Program-made: the position numbers and the translations under genes
Part shown: piece by piece, positions 63,953 to 64,000 of the stretch
How the letters are laid out: each line of letters starts with the position of its first letter
How positions within the stretch are numbered: position 1 is the first letter of the stretch
Assembly: GCA_023664535.1 (NCBI GenBank)
Contig: JAMPFJ010000004.1
Location: forward strand, 1-64,000
Reading direction: 5' to 3'
DNA from: Bacteroidales bacterium
Lineage (GTDB): Bacteria; Bacillota; Clostridia; Lachnospirales; Lachnospiraceae
DNA: 64,000 bases
Notes under the pieces: model-generated
The model's input: only the letters and a program-made list of their open reading frames with translations
Told to the model about the DNA's origin: nothing
The model's database searches: none

Positions 63953-64000
63953 CTCTCTTTTCTTATAAAAAGAATACACGGAGGCTGCCGTTTGGCACGG

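Overview
The window looks like a chromosomal segment of a Gram-positive anaerobe of the class Clostridia, most likely the family Lachnospiraceae. This is inferred from strong Shine-Dalgarno sites, the infC-rpmI-rplT operon with its leader attenuator, two CIRCE heat-shock operators, a DUF5721-like protein, and many two-component, chemotaxis and cyclic-di-GMP proteins. No phage, IS element, CRISPR array or rRNA is visible. Most genes read on the minus strand.

Layout. 0-7 kb: leuA, a large hybrid histidine kinase, glyA and an EAL phosphodiesterase. 7-15.5 kb: an envelope pair (glycosyltransferase and YfhO-type membrane protein), a VanRS-like two-component system, and clpB under a CIRCE operator. 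15.6-20 kb: a complete spermidine/putrescine import operon (cupin regulator, potA, potB, fused potCD) with inverted operator copies around its promoter. 20-26.6 kb: a histidine phosphatase, an unrecognised 755-residue protein with a cyclic-nucleotide-binding-like N-terminus, ung, a chemoreceptor and small hypotheticals. 26.7-29.2 kb: a RelB-YafQ toxin-antitoxin pair, tRNA-Leu, and infC-rpmI-rplT with an AUU start codon and a leader terminator. 29.2-37.7 kb: ppk, ppx, pheA and folate genes (fused folBK, folP, HD protein, folC). 37.7-47.5 kb: a polysaccharide deacetylase, an ABC importer without a binding protein, a ferredoxin, an M18 aminopeptidase flanked by two palindromic elements, a circularly permuted solute-binding lipoprotein paired with a diguanylate cyclase, and htpG under a CIRCE operator. 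47.5-57.8 kb: a nine-gene chemosensory operon. 57.8-64 kb: a second M18 aminopeptidase, clpX, an AraC-type regulator and an Amt-PII fusion ammonium transporter.

How genes work together. Signalling dominates: one GGDEF cyclase, one EAL phosphodiesterase, one intact and one degenerate HD-GYP protein, two chemoreceptors and a full CheA/W/Y/B/R set. The chemoreceptor at 24.3 kb and the diguanylate cyclase at 43.4 kb carry clearly related extracellular Cache sensors, so a related ligand may feed both chemotaxis and cyclic-di-GMP. Protein quality control forms a second theme (clpB, htpG, clpX, a possible MecA-like adaptor), with clpB and htpG predicted to share HrcA control.

The most unusual items are the permuted binding protein next to the cyclase, the degenerate HD-GYP protein inside the chemosensory operon, the response regulator fused closely behind clpB that lacks its acidic pocket, the paired palindromic elements around the M18 gene, and the 755-residue protein of unknown function.
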